Shown: positions 42,875 through 52,863, counted from the first letter of the stretch. The stretch is DNA of 64,000 bases from JBCCMQ01 sp039026235 (GCA_039026235.1 JBCCMQ010000006.1:113832-177831); one strand, 5' to 3'. Notes: generated by a model from the letters alone, not told the origin. Numbers and translations: made by a program.

Positions 42875-44284
42875 ATGCCAAGCCTCAACGATGCGATCAC
42901 AAGATACAAAAACCCCGTCGAGATGCTTCGAAACTCGCAGATCGGGATGTATGTCTACCCGGTCGTGACGCCGGAGTTTGCCAACTGGCGCGATGAACAG
43001 CGCGCCTGGCGGGAAACGGCCGTGTTGTTCGATCAGTCGCACCACATGGACGAATTGATGGTCGAAGGGCCCCAGGCAGAGGAATTCCTGGCCTACCACG
43101 GCGTCAACGGCTTCGGGAATTTCGACCCGAACCGTGCCAAGCATTTCGTTCCCGTGACCCCGGCGGGCCACGTAATCGGCGATCACATCATATTCAGAGA
43201 ACGCCAGGACAAGTTTATCCTTGTGGGTCGCGCACCCGTGTCGAACTGGCTTCAGTTTTGCGCGGCCTGGGGCAAATGGAATGTTCGGATCAAACACGAT
43301 CCGCGTTCCAGCTCACGACCCGAAGGCGAACGCGTTCTGCGCACCCACTACCGCTATCAGATACAAGGCCCTGACGCTCCGAAGATCTTCGAGCAGATGA
43401 ACGGCGGACCGATCCCCGACATTAAGTTCTTCCATGTCGACTGGATCAACGTGGGCTCAAAGCGCGTTCAGGCACTGCGTCACGGTATGTCCGGTGCGCC
43501 GGGCCTAGAAATCTGGGGGCCCTACGAAGACAAGAGCTACATCCTGTCGACGATCCTTGAAGCGGCCAAGGCCGCCGGCGTGAAACTGCTGCGCTGCGGC
43601 AGCCGCGCCTATTCAACGAATACGCTGGAATCGGGCTGGATCCCTTCTCCGCTTCCCGGCATCTACACCGGCGACGGAATGCTTGCAGACTATCGCGACT
43701 GGCTTGGCACCGAGAGCTATGAAGCCATGGGCGCCATCGGCGGCAGCTTTGTCTCAGACAATGTCGAAGATTACTATGTGAACCCGTTCGAGCTGGGCTA
43801 CGGCTTCTACATTGCCTGGCAGAAGGATGAATTTGTTGGGAAAAGCGCCCTTGCCGCGATGAAAGAAAGTCCCTCGAACCGCAAGAAGGTGACATTCGAG
43901 TGGAATGCCGAGGACGTGGTCAAAGTGATCGCGTCAGCTTTCCGACCCGGCGAAGATCACTTCAAGTGGATTGACTTCCCACAGCCGAACTACGCGTCCT
44001 CATCGGCCGATATGGTGATGGATGGCGACAGGATGGTCGGTATGTCGATGTTCAATGGTTTCAGCTACAATGAGCGGTGCATGCTGTCCCTTGGCATCGT
44101 CGATCAGAGTGTCGCGATCGGCGACGTTCTTACCCTGAAGTGGGGAGAGCCTGACGACACGGCCAAAACCTCGACTGAGAAACACAAACAGGCGGACATC
44201 CGCGTCCGTGTGTCGGACACGCCCTATTCGACCGAGGCGCGCGAAGGCTATGCCGCCGACAGCTGGCGGACGAAGGCCGCATGA
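42875..44284 (+). CDS. LigM/DesA-type tetrahydrofolate-dependent aromatic O-demethylase
   Basis: This 469-residue GcvT-fold enzyme is close to Sphingobium LigM (vanillate/3-O-methylgallate O-demethylase) along its length as recalled: start MLRNSQIGMYVYPVV, then RAKHFVPVTPAGHVIGD, LRHGMSGAPGLEIWGPY, GSRAYSTNTLESGWIPSP (containing the tyrosine equivalent to the LigM catalytic Tyr) and DNVEDYYVNPFELGYG. The family moves the methoxyl carbon of an aromatic acid to tetrahydrofolate. GGAG precedes the ATG. An aromatic methoxyl substrate is likely but its identity is not; metF and folD, used in sphingomonads, are not nearby. Confidence 0.87.
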   Translation: MPSLNDAITRYKNPVEMLRNSQIGMYVYPVVTPEFANWRDEQRAWRETAVLFDQSHHMDELMVEGPQAEEFLAYHGVNGFGNFDPNRAKHFVPVTPAGHVIGDHIIFRERQDKFILVGRAPVSNWLQFCAAWGKWNVRIKHDPRSSSRPEGERVLRTHYRYQIQGPDAPKIFEQMNGGPIPDIKFFHVDWINVGSKRVQALRHGMSGAPGLEIWGPYEDKSYILSTILEAAKAAGVKLLRCGSRAYSTNTLESGWIPSPLPGIYTGDGMLADYRDWLGTESYEAMGAIGGSFVSDNVEDYYVNPFELGYGFYIAWQKDEFVGKSALAAMKESPSNRKKVTFEWNAEDVVKVIASAFRPGEDHFKWIDFPQPNYASSSADMVMDGDRMVGMSMFNGFSYNERCMLSLGIVDQSVAIGDVLTLKWGEPDDTAKTSTEKHKQADIRVRVSDTPYSTEAREGYAADSWRTKAA

Positions 44285-44965
44285 AACAGGGCTGCAAAAG
44301 TGTCAGGCCAGTGGCCTTAAGACGATCAATAGTTGCCGCACCGAGGGAACGCCGCCAGAAGCGGCATCTTCCGGAGCGGGGTACTGCTATGTCCGTGCTG
44401 CGGAAACGTGCAAGACGGTCGGCCCGGCCTTTTCCCCTGCTCGGGCCCTATCTACCGCGCGCGGTATTCGCATGAACCACGGCACCGGAAGCGCACCATC
44501 CTTCAAGGTTGTACGCCGTGGCGCATTGGACATCGATGGGCGCCGCGCCCGTCGATGGTGCGCGAAACTGGACAAGTCGCGGCCAACCCACAAAAAATTC
44601 TCATGACCCAAGGGTGGATCGGGGAACGTTCCAGGAATGGCAGCGCGCCACGGCTGAAAACGGATGCCGGCGTTGGCTACCATCCTGGCGAACCGGTCGC
44701 ACAAATCCAACGGCGCCATCACGCCCCGTATGCAGCCGTCTTCCGGCTTCGGCAAACCAATGCGCGGTCCGCGGCACGGCAAAGTGTTTCGCGGCACTTG
44801 AGCGGCATCCGAACGGGCGGACCTCTGACGCACATACCTTGGTCTTCCGACCCATGTGGTCGCAAGGCGTCAGATTGACAAGATCACGCACTTGGAAGGA
44901 AAGTGTGCAACAGCCTGTAAACTCGGCCAAGCAGCCGGGAATAGGCAACGTAGGGAGGAAGAAAA
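44285..44965. other. 681-bp gap between the O-demethylase and TRAP genes
   Basis: Several overlapping frames exist on both strands, the longest 148 codons on minus (44387-44833), but none shows a family motif, good RBS or codon bias like its neighbours. It probably contains the promoter of the TRAP operon and possibly a decayed gene. The TRAP start itself has a clear GGGAGGAAG. Confidence 0.5.
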
Positions 44966-45997
44966 ATGACTTATTTCCATGGCTTTAGTGCGAGTTTTGC
45001 CGCCGCCTCGATCGGGGCCGCCCTGGCCATCGGGTCAACCGCGGCTTCGGCGCAGACCGAATTGCGGCTGCATACTTTCGTGCCGCCCGGGCACATCATC
45101 TATAGCCAGATCATCGAACCGCTGGCTGATCAGATTGCAGCCGAAACCAATGGCGAATTGACCCTTACGCCCTATCCGTCAATGCAACTGGGCGGCAAGG
45201 CGCCTGAGCTGATGCGACAGGCCCAGCAAGGGACCGTCGACATGGTCTTTACCCTGCCCGGATACACGGGTGCACAGTTTCCGCGTCTCCAGATGATCGA
45301 ACTTCCCGGCCTGCGTGCCGATGGGATGGCGACCACCGAACTGATGTGGGATCTTCACGAAGGCGGACATCTGGGCCCCGAATTCGATGGATTGAAGGTG
45401 ATCGCGCTTTGGGCTGCCGATGATGCCGGTCTTTACACGCGCGACAAGCCAATCCGGTCCGTCGAAGATGTGGCGGGCATGCTGCTGCGGACACCCTCGG
45501 CACCACAGGCTGCCCAGATCGAGAAGATGGGCGGAACACCGGTCGCCATGCCGATCCCTCAGCTTTATCCGCAGCTTGAGCGGGGGGTGATCGACGGCGC
45601 AATGGTGCCCTTCACCACCATTCTCGACTTCCGCACGCATGAGGTGGCGAACTATTTCACGATCACTGGCCCGCTTTTCGGCCGGTCGCAGTTCACCATC
45701 GTGATGAACGAGGACAGCTTCAACGGTCTTTCGGACCAACACCAAGCGGTTATCGCAAAACTGACCGGCGAAGACCTCAGCCGGAAAGCGACGCAGATCT
45801 ATCTGGACCGGGCCGAGGAATCGATCGCCTTTGTCCGCGAAACGCAAGGCAAGGAAGTGATTGAGTTCTCGGGTGAAGAGCAGGCAAAGATCACCGAAAT
45901 GCTGCGGCCAATCTACGCCGAGTGGGCGAAGCAGATGGACGAGCAAGGCATTGACGGAGCGGCCCTTCTGACTGCTGCCGGCGTTGCGATCAACTGA
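44966..45997 (+). CDS. dctP: TRAP transporter substrate-binding protein
   Basis: This 343-residue periplasmic protein has a Sec signal peptide (residues 1-30, ending ASAQ). The DctP fold is evident in LMRQAQQGTVDMVFTLPGYTG-like residues, LYTRDKPIRSVEDVAGMLLR and the strand-swap region ERGVIDGAMVPFTTI. A GGGAGGAAG ribosome site lies before the ATG. It captures an organic acid and passes it to DctQM. The neighbouring O-demethylase and decarboxylase-like genes suggest an aromatic or 2-oxo acid ligand. Confidence 0.93.
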   Translation: MTYFHGFSASFAAASIGAALAIGSTAASAQTELRLHTFVPPGHIIYSQIIEPLADQIAAETNGELTLTPYPSMQLGGKAPELMRQAQQGTVDMVFTLPGYTGAQFPRLQMIELPGLRADGMATTELMWDLHEGGHLGPEFDGLKVIALWAADDAGLYTRDKPIRSVEDVAGMLLRTPSAPQAAQIEKMGGTPVAMPIPQLYPQLERGVIDGAMVPFTTILDFRTHEVANYFTITGPLFGRSQFTIVMNEDSFNGLSDQHQAVIAKLTGEDLSRKATQIYLDRAEESIAFVRETQGKEVIEFSGEEQAKITEMLRPIYAEWAKQMDEQGIDGAALLTAAGVAIN

Positions 45998-46004
45998 TCC
46001 AAGG

Positions 46005-46508
46005 ATGCTCGACGCATTCGAACGCGGCTTCGAGCGCTTTCTCAGGCTCTTGGCGTATGCCGGGGGCCTGGTTCTTACGGCACTGGCGATCCTGGTGCTG
46101 TACGAGATCTTCATGCGCTATTTCTTCGGGCGTCCATTCAGGGGCGGGTTCGAGATGACCGAGGTGGCAATGTCAGTAATTGTCGCCTGCGGGTTGCCAT
46201 ACACGGCAATCAAGGACGGGCATGTGGCGGTTGATCTTTTCTCGAAGGCGCTCGACCGTCCGGCGCTGCGCTGGTTGAATTTCGCGGTCTACGCACTTGG
46301 TGCGGCAATACTTTTTCTGCTGGCATGGCAAAGCGGGAAGCATGCGTTTTCGGCGCTCTCCTACGGCGACGTGACCAATATGATGCGGATCTCACTGTTC
46401 CCGTTCAAATTGGGCATTTCGATTTCAGCCGCTCTGTTCGCGGTTGCCGTTTCAATCAAGGCGTTGAAAGCACTTCGGACAGCCACCGTCCCCGAGGAAA
46501 CTGCATGA
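46005..46508 (+). CDS. dctQ: TRAP transporter small permease
   Basis: From the ATG at 46005 this is a 167-residue four-helix DctQ protein (AYAGGLVLTALAILVLYEI, then conserved RYFFGRPFRGGFEMTE). It begins just after the dctP stop, and its own stop overlaps the dctM start by ATGA. It couples the binding protein to the large permease. Confidence 0.9.
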   Translation: MLDAFERGFERFLRLLAYAGGLVLTALAILVLYEIFMRYFFGRPFRGGFEMTEVAMSVIVACGLPYTAIKDGHVAVDLFSKALDRPALRWLNFAVYALGAAILFLLAWQSGKHAFSALSYGDVTNMMRISLFPFKLGISISAALFAVAVSIKALKALRTATVPEETA

Positions 46509-47812
46509 CCCCAACCTTGGCGGGCATTCTGGGCTTTGTCGCGCTCTTTGTCCTTCTGGCGGTTCGCATGCCCATTGGGCTAGCGATGATGCTGGTGGGC
46601 GCAGGCGGGATCGCGATCCTGAATTCCACGACCGCCGCGCTGAACAACCTTGGCTCATTCGCCTACTCCTACTCGGCCGTCTTCACGCTCAGCGTCATCC
46701 CGCTGTTTGTGCTAATGGGTGCTTTTGCCAGTGTCTCTGGGATGGGCGCGGACATGTACCGCACGGCCTATGCCTGGGTCGGACATCGGCGCGGTGGACT
46801 TGCGGCAGCAACAATCATCGCATGCGCCGGCTTTGCGGCGCTTTCGGGATCGTCCATTGCAGCGGCAGCAACCATGGGCAAGGTGTCGCTTCCGGAAATG
46901 GAGCGCTATAAGTACAGCCAACAGCTTGCCACAGGTTCGATTGCCGCGGGCGGGACACTGGGCATCTTGATCCCGCCATCAACTGTGCTGATCGTCTACG
47001 CTTTGCTGACCGAGCAATCGGTGGGCCGTTTGTTCCTTGCTGGTTTCCTGCCCGGGTTACTTCTGACGGTACTTTTTGTCGCCACCGTATTTATCGTTGC
47101 CACGCTGAACCCGCATGCCGGCCCGCCGGGAGAGCGCATACCGCTAGGCGAACGGGTCAAGGTGCTACTCAATTCGGGCGCGCTGGTCTTTGTCGTTCTG
47201 ATCGTGATCGGCGGCATCTATGCAGGTATTTTTACCGTCACCGAAGCGGCGGCAGTAGGCGCCTTCCTGACTTTCCTGCACGCGCTCTGGACACGCCGGT
47301 TGACCATCGCGAAGTTCTTCGACGCGCTTCTCGACACGATCAAGACGACGGCGATGGTATTCTTCATTCTGATCGGCGCCCATTTCTTTGCGCCGTTTCT
47401 CGCGCTGACCCGGATCCCCGTGAACCTTGCCGACGCCATCGGCGATCTGGCGATCCCCGCCCTGGCGGTGCTTTTGGTTATTATCGTGGTCTACATCATC
47501 CTTGGCACCTTTATGGAAGGGTTTGCAATGATGGTGCTGACGGTGCCCATCGTGCTGCCGATCATCACCACCCTGGGCTACGACCCTATCTGGTTTGGGA
47601 TCATCATGGTCCTTGTGCTTGAAATGGGGCTGATCAGTCCGCCGGTCGGGTTAAACGTTTTCGTGGTCAAAGGAGTGGCACCCCACGTGCCGCTGGGACA
47701 GGTTTACCGCGGTATTCTGCCGTTCTGGCTAGCCATGGCCGTCTGCGTGGCAATCCTGGTGGCATTCCCGCAGATTGCTTTAATCCTGCCCGATACCACG
47801 TTGGGCCGCTAG
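46505..47812 (+). CDS. dctM: TRAP transporter large permease
   Basis: This 435-residue Na+-coupled permease has about twelve membrane helices. The ATG at 46505 overlaps dctQ; an upstream in-frame start would run through dctQ out of frame. DctM signatures include FALMGAFAS-like, AAAATMGKVSLPEM, GGTLGILIPPSTVLIVYALL and GLISPPVGLNVFVVKG. It completes the TRAP set with dctP and dctQ. The convergent ThDP enzyme gene ends 39 bp beyond. Confidence 0.93.
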   Translation: MTPTLAGILGFVALFVLLAVRMPIGLAMMLVGAGGIAILNSTTAALNNLGSFAYSYSAVFTLSVIPLFVLMGAFASVSGMGADMYRTAYAWVGHRRGGLAAATIIACAGFAALSGSSIAAAATMGKVSLPEMERYKYSQQLATGSIAAGGTLGILIPPSTVLIVYALLTEQSVGRLFLAGFLPGLLLTVLFVATVFIVATLNPHAGPPGERIPLGERVKVLLNSGALVFVVLIVIGGIYAGIFTVTEAAAVGAFLTFLHALWTRRLTIAKFFDALLDTIKTTAMVFFILIGAHFFAPFLALTRIPVNLADAIGDLAIPALAVLLVIIVVYIILGTFMEGFAMMVLTVPIVLPIITTLGYDPIWFGIIMVLVLEMGLISPPVGLNVFVVKGVAPHVPLGQVYRGILPFWLAMAVCVAILVAFPQIALILPDTTLGR

Positions 47813-47851
47813 TCTTACGCGCCCTTCGCCCTCATTAGTTTGCCCCTTGGA

Positions 47852-49585
47852 CTACGTGGAACCGGTACGGGCAATTGCGATGTTAAGCAGCACCTGCCGC
47901 CTCTCCTTAGTTGCGACGGCAATTGCGCGATCAAGCGCGGCGGGCAGGTCCGAGCCATTTGTGACGTTTTCGGCGTAGGCGCGGCTCGCCTCGGCCGTCT
48001 TGGTGAAATCGGGACTGGGTTTGAGCGAGGTCATGGGAACATCGTTCGATTTTGCCGCCCTGCCGCCTTTGTAAAGACCTTCGACGGAATGACGCACCGC
48101 GCCCCATTCTTCGTTGTTAAGGACAAGCGTGATGACTGGCAATTTATGCGCTTCTGCCACCTGATGGCACGCGACCGGGTTTGCAAAGATGTAAGAACCG
48201 TCACCCATGGTGGCGAAGATCAGACGGTCCCGGTCCGCCAGCTGCGCGCCAAGCGCGGCCGGCAAGCCCCAGCCAAGCCCGCCGGAATGCGGTTCCTGAA
48301 AATAGCTTTGATGGTGGCTAAGCTGAAGCGGCGGCAAAGGGCACCCAAGCTCGTGAAACACGGACGCGCTGCGGTCTTGCGCGGCGATGGCCCGCCCAAG
48401 GCAAAGGCTGACCCAGTCCTTGGTGATCGGACCCGTGCCGCCCTCTTCCGCGATGGCGACAACGCGTTGCCAATGGGCTTCAGCCCGCTGGGCGATGGTT
48501 GCGCGCCGTCCGTCTACGTCGGCGGGCTTTTCGTACGCTCGCACCGCGCCGATCAGGGCAAGGATCGTCTGCGCGGTTTCGCCGACAAGGGAAATGTCCG
48601 CTCGAAAGTTTCGGATCGGCGTGGACCGCGCGAAAAGTGGATCGGGCCCGAGGTGGATGATCTTTGCGTCCGGACCGGGGGCGGCTTTGTCGGGCCACCA
48701 CGGTGCGAGAGCATCAAGCACAAGGACCACATCAGCTTCCCGCAGCAACGCATCGGGCGCCCATTCGACGTGGCAGGGCGACGACGTGGGAATGGCAATC
48801 TGGTTTGCCCAATAATGGGAAAGCGGCATGGCCCAGTCTTCGACAAAGGATGCCAGCGCCGAGAAGGCTTCTTCCGATCCTGCCCCCCGCTGGGCGATGA
48901 TCAGGGGACGTTCGGCATTTGCCAGAAGCCGGGCTGCTTCGGCGAGCGCGGTTGGATCCGGTGCAGCCTTGACCGGCGCCATCCTGGAAGGAGCGTCGAC
49001 CTCTGACGAGGGGCACGGCTCGCACAAGACCTCTCGTGGCAGGCTCATGTAAACCGGGCCCTTCGGCGTGGAATTTGCGATCGCCCAGCCCCTGTCAAAC
49101 ATCTCTGGCAATTGCTCGGGGAAGCGAAGTTCATAGTCCCATTTGCAGGCTTCGCGCACGAGTGCTGTCTGATCGCGCATCTCTTGGCCCCAGCCGATAG
49201 GCACAGTGCGGGCACCAAAACGGGCCCCTTCCGTGACCGGAGTGCGCCCAGACATCAGCAGCATCGGGATCTGGTCGCAGGCGGCATTGATCGCGCCGGT
49301 GGCACCGTTCGACAGGCCCACATTGGTGTGCAGCATCACGGACTGGGCTTTCCCAGTAATCTGATAGTACCCGTGGGCCATTCCGACGGCGACATGTTCA
49401 TGGGGCACGGTCACCGCGGTCGGCAGATCGACGCCCTTGTCGCGCGCCTCGATCAGCCCTTCGATGATCGGCGGAAAGTCCGTGCCGGAATTGGCAAAGA
49501 CATAGTCAATCCCAAGCGCCTTCAGCTTGCCGAAAAGAGCACCTCCCGCGCTGATTGAGGGAATTTCAGGTTGATCGTCGGGCAT
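47852..49585 (-). CDS. Thiamine-diphosphate enzyme, benzoylformate decarboxylase/acetolactate synthase-like
   Basis: The ATG at 49585 (GGGAGG upstream) gives 577 residues in three domains: Pyr domain with the ThDP-activating glutamate in VTVPHEHVAVGMAHGYY, a central domain (RPLIIAQRGAG), and the PP domain with GDGSYIFANPVACHQVAE ending in the NN of VLNN. It resembles decarboxylases of 2-oxo acids such as benzoylformate more than catabolic acetolactate synthases, but this is a soft call. It lies downstream of an aldehyde-dehydrogenase relic on the same strand, and convergent with the TRAP operon, consistent with decarboxylation of an imported 2-oxo acid. Confidence 0.8.
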   Translation of the reverse strand: MPDDQPEIPSISAGGALFGKLKALGIDYVFANSGTDFPPIIEGLIEARDKGVDLPTAVTVPHEHVAVGMAHGYYQITGKAQSVMLHTNVGLSNGATGAINAACDQIPMLLMSGRTPVTEGARFGARTVPIGWGQEMRDQTALVREACKWDYELRFPEQLPEMFDRGWAIANSTPKGPVYMSLPREVLCEPCPSSEVDAPSRMAPVKAAPDPTALAEAARLLANAERPLIIAQRGAGSEEAFSALASFVEDWAMPLSHYWANQIAIPTSSPCHVEWAPDALLREADVVLVLDALAPWWPDKAAPGPDAKIIHLGPDPLFARSTPIRNFRADISLVGETAQTILALIGAVRAYEKPADVDGRRATIAQRAEAHWQRVVAIAEEGGTGPITKDWVSLCLGRAIAAQDRSASVFHELGCPLPPLQLSHHQSYFQEPHSGGLGWGLPAALGAQLADRDRLIFATMGDGSYIFANPVACHQVAEAHKLPVITLVLNNEEWGAVRHSVEGLYKGGRAAKSNDVPMTSLKPSPDFTKTAEASRAYAENVTNGSDLPAALDRAIAVATKERRQVLLNIAIARTGST

Positions 49586-49637
49586 AGGTGCCTCCCTCGA
49601 AATCTCTCTTCCGGCCCGGTCAGACGGGGAAATGCTA

Positions 49638-50150
49638 CTTAGGACCTTCGACGGTTGTCCAGCATGGTTCGGTGAATTCTGCGATGCCTGCCGTGCCACC
49701 GAACCGACCGTCGCCCGGCGCCTTCACAACGCCGAAATGCGTCTGCGCCTCATCCCCCACCGTTGGGCCGTTAAAGTTCGCAATTCCGGTCTCAAGCCAT
49801 TTGGCGATTTCAAGCTGCCGCATCACATCACGCGTTTGAACGGCGGCAGGCAGCAGGTATTCCCCATCATTGGCAGTCGCAACCGCGTCGTCTTCGCCCT
49901 GCGGCCGGATGAGCGTAGTGACAGGGCCCAAGGGTTCCACCTTGCAGATCTGTATGTCCGATGTGACATCGGACACGACCCTGGCAGGCATGATCATTCC
50001 CCCATCCGGCGCGCCGCCTGCCGACGACGTTGCGCCGGTCGCAACCGCATCATCAATCCGGCGCGCCACGTGATTGATTGTGTCCCGGCAAACCACCGAG
50101 GTTAGATGCATCTTTTTCTCGACAGCAGTCTCTGCGCCCCCACCGGTAAC
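49638..50150 (-). pseudogene. C-terminal relic of an aldehyde dehydrogenase (vanillin/benzaldehyde type)
   Basis: About 150 residues match the end of aromatic aldehyde dehydrogenases: EPLGPVTTLIRPQGEDDAV, ANDGEYLLPAAV, LETGIANFNGPTVGDEA and FGGTAGIAEFTE. The first two thirds, including the NAD domain, catalytic cysteine and glutamate, are missing, and conserved glycines and prolines have decayed. It sits directly upstream of the ThDP enzyme on the same strand. A live copy would have oxidised the aldehyde that such a decarboxylase makes. Confidence 0.82.
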
Positions 50151-50426
50151 ACGTGATTTCCGGACAATGGTACGGCGCGCTGCAAATGGCATTTCCGCAC
50201 CGTGGATCAGCGTCCCTTAATCCATTTGTTCAGAAAATCGCGTCGTCCATACCCAAAACGTCAAGCCTGGCGGCAAAAGACCACAGTCTGGCGATCAGGT
50301 CTATCGGCGCGGATACTGCCCGCCCTGCTTTCCAAAACTGCAGGATCTGCCGCTAACGGCCCAGAATTGAGTATTCCGTTTGCCGATTAGTACGAAAAAG
50401 ACATGGACCCATCCCGAAATTGCGGA

Positions 50427-52055
50427 CTAGCCCTGATCGCCGCCCGCTGTGTGGGCACCGATGACGCTGTCGAGCCAGCCAAGATCCATCTGCGGAACCG
50501 AGGCAATCAACTTTTCGGTGTAGGGATCGAACGGCGGACGAATGGCCTGGGACTTTGGACCATACCGCAAAACGCGACCTCGGTGCATGACGGCAACGCT
50601 ATCGGCGATGCTCTCAACCGTCGCCAGATCGTGGGTGATGAAGATCATCGCGAGGTCTTCGCGGGCCTGAATGTCCAACAACAGACGCAGAATGCCATCC
50701 GCCACAAGCGGATCAAGGGCTGATGTCACCTCATCGCAGATCATCACATCGGGATCGGCGGCCAAGGCCCGTGCGATGCAGATCCGCTGGCGCTGACCGC
50801 CAGACAATTCACCCGGTGTGCGCGAAGCGAAATCGGGTGGAAGGGCAATCTTGTGAAGCAGGTCCTGAACACCCTCGATCAGCGCCTTGCCGGAAAGGCC
50901 GTGGTAGAATTGCAGAGGTCGCCCGATGATGGTCGCAACGCTCTGGCGCGGGTTCATCGCTGTTTCGGCCATCTGATAGATCATCTGAATGCGGCGCCGA
51001 TCTTCTTTGCTTCGACGGGCGAGATCCGGCGACAGCGCCCGCCCCTCGAAGGACACGTCACCTGACATAGGCGGCAAAAGCCCGGTGATGGCGCGCGCCA
51101 GTGTCGACTTGCCCGACCCGCTTTCGCCGACAACGGCCAAAGTCTGGCCACGCGCGACGCCCATGCTGACATCATCAAGGACCTTCAGCCCGCGACCATA
51201 GGCGGCCGTCACACCCCTCACGTCCAGGATAGGGTAATCCTTGGGCATTTGTTCTTCGTGTTTGACTGAACGCACCGACAAAAGTGCCTTGGTGTAGTCT
51301 TCGTTCGGCACCTCGATGATCTGGCGCGTGGGACCGTATTCCACGGTGATCCCGTCTTTCAGCACCATGATGTCGTCGGCCATCTGTGCGACAACGGCCA
51401 GATCATGGGTGATGTAGATGGCGGCCACCCCGGCTTCGCGGATCGCGTGCTTCATTGCTGCTAGGACATCAAGCTGGGTGGTAACATCAAGTGCCGTCGT
51501 CGGCTCGTCAAAGACCACCAGATCGGGGCCCGGGCAAAGGGCCATGGCGGTCATCACCCGTTGCAGCTGTCCACCCGATACCTGGTGGGGATAGCGTTCG
51601 CCGATGGTGTCGGGTTCGGGCAAGCTCAGGTCGGCGTAAAGCGCCCTGGCGCGGGCCACGGCGTCCTTGCGCGACATCAGGCCGTGTTCCAGCGTCGCTT
51701 CGATGGTCTGGTCGATCAGCCGCTGCGACGGGTTGAAACCTGCGGCCGCTGATTGAGCAACGTAGCAGACCGTCCGCCCCCGCAGCTTATTGAGCGCGCG
51801 TTTGCCGCCCGCCAAGATGTTGTGGCCATTCAGGATTACCTCGCCCCCGGTGATTTCGACCTCACCCCGCCCGTAGCCAAGCGCCGAGAGACCAATGGTC
51901 GATTTGCCTGCACCGCTTTCACCGATCAGTCCAAGGACTTTGCCCTTCTCAAGCGTTGCCGACACACCACGGACCAGTGTCACGGTTTCGGTGCGGCCCG
52001 TCTGGCGGACACCGATTTTCAGATTGCGGAACTCAAGCAGATTATCCTGTGGCAT
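50427..52055 (-). CDS. Peptide/nickel-type ABC transporter, two fused ATP-binding domains
   Basis: A 542-residue chain carries both nucleotide-binding domains (DppD-like then DppF-like). Walker A sites are GESGAGKST and GESGSGKST, signatures SGGQLQR and LSGGQRQR, and Walker B sites LVVFDEPTTALD and VMICDEVTSALD. It energises the import system formed with the two upstream permeases and the binding protein. Its start overlaps the permease stop by 14 bp. It is the last gene of the operon. Confidence 0.94.
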   Translation of the reverse strand: MPQDNLLEFRNLKIGVRQTGRTETVTLVRGVSATLEKGKVLGLIGESGAGKSTIGLSALGYGRGEVEITGGEVILNGHNILAGGKRALNKLRGRTVCYVAQSAAAGFNPSQRLIDQTIEATLEHGLMSRKDAVARARALYADLSLPEPDTIGERYPHQVSGGQLQRVMTAMALCPGPDLVVFDEPTTALDVTTQLDVLAAMKHAIREAGVAAIYITHDLAVVAQMADDIMVLKDGITVEYGPTRQIIEVPNEDYTKALLSVRSVKHEEQMPKDYPILDVRGVTAAYGRGLKVLDDVSMGVARGQTLAVVGESGSGKSTLARAITGLLPPMSGDVSFEGRALSPDLARRSKEDRRRIQMIYQMAETAMNPRQSVATIIGRPLQFYHGLSGKALIEGVQDLLHKIALPPDFASRTPGELSGGQRQRICIARALAADPDVMICDEVTSALDPLVADGILRLLLDIQAREDLAMIFITHDLATVESIADSVAVMHRGRVLRYGPKSQAIRPPFDPYTEKLIASVPQMDLGWLDSVIGAHTAGGDQG

Positions 52056-52863
52056 GGCCTGCGCCCTTCAGGCTGCTCGTACGGTTTAGCACCCAGTCCG
52101 CGATCAGGTTCACCGAAATTGCCAACGCCGCGATCATGCCGGCGGGGATCAGCGCCGCAGGGATGCCAAAGACAATGCCCGCCTTGTTCTCTTTTACCAT
52201 TCCGCCCCAGTCGGCCTGTGGCGGCTGTACCCCAAGCCCTAGGAAGGACAGTGCCGAGAGAAACAGCACCATGAAAATGAAACGCAGGGCAAACTCGGCT
52301 ACCAGCGTGGACAAGGCATTGGGCAGGATCTCTCGGGTAATGATCCATACCCGTCCTTCCCCGCGAAGACGGGCGGCCTCGACATAGTCCATCACACTGA
52401 TGTCAACCGCAACCGCGCGGGCCAGACGGTAAACACGCGTAGAATCGAGGATACCCATTACAAGGATCAGGGTCAGGATCGTTCCCGGCATGACGGACAG
52501 CACGACCAGCGCAAAGATCAGCGTTGGGATCGACATCAGAAGATCGATGAAGCGTGACAGAAGCTGGTCGATCACCCCACCGGCGGAGGCCGCGAGCATT
52601 CCAAGGGATGTGCCCAAAAGAAACGACACCAGCGTCGCCAGAATGGAAATCGAAAGCGTCGTTCGCGCACCAAAAAGAAGCCTGCTCAGAAGGTCACGGC
52701 CAAGATTGTCGGTCCCGAGCCAATGTGCGGCCGATATCGGATCCCAGACCCCGCCCACCACAGCGTCCATGGCATGGGGCGACAACCAGGGGGCAAACAC
52801 GGCGCCAATAACGATGATGCCGGTGACACCAAAACCGATGAGGGCCGTTAGGGGTATGTTCAT
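52042..52863 (-). CDS. Peptide-type ABC transporter permease (DppC-like)
   Basis: This 273-residue inner-membrane permease has six helices and the cytoplasmic EAA loop (DYVEAARLRGEGRVWIITRE) that contacts the ATPase. The N-terminal DppC pattern LGTDNLGRDLLSRLLFGAR is intact. It is 13 bp downstream of the DppB-like gene and overlaps the ATPase gene. Confidence 0.93.
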   Translation of the reverse strand: MNIPLTALIGFGVTGIIVIGAVFAPWLSPHAMDAVVGGVWDPISAAHWLGTDNLGRDLLSRLLFGARTTLSISILATLVSFLLGTSLGMLAASAGGVIDQLLSRFIDLLMSIPTLIFALVVLSVMPGTILTLILVMGILDSTRVYRLARAVAVDISVMDYVEAARLRGEGRVWIITREILPNALSTLVAEFALRFIFMVLFLSALSFLGLGVQPPQADWGGMVKENKAGIVFGIPAALIPAGMIAALAISVNLIADWVLNRTSSLKGAGHATG

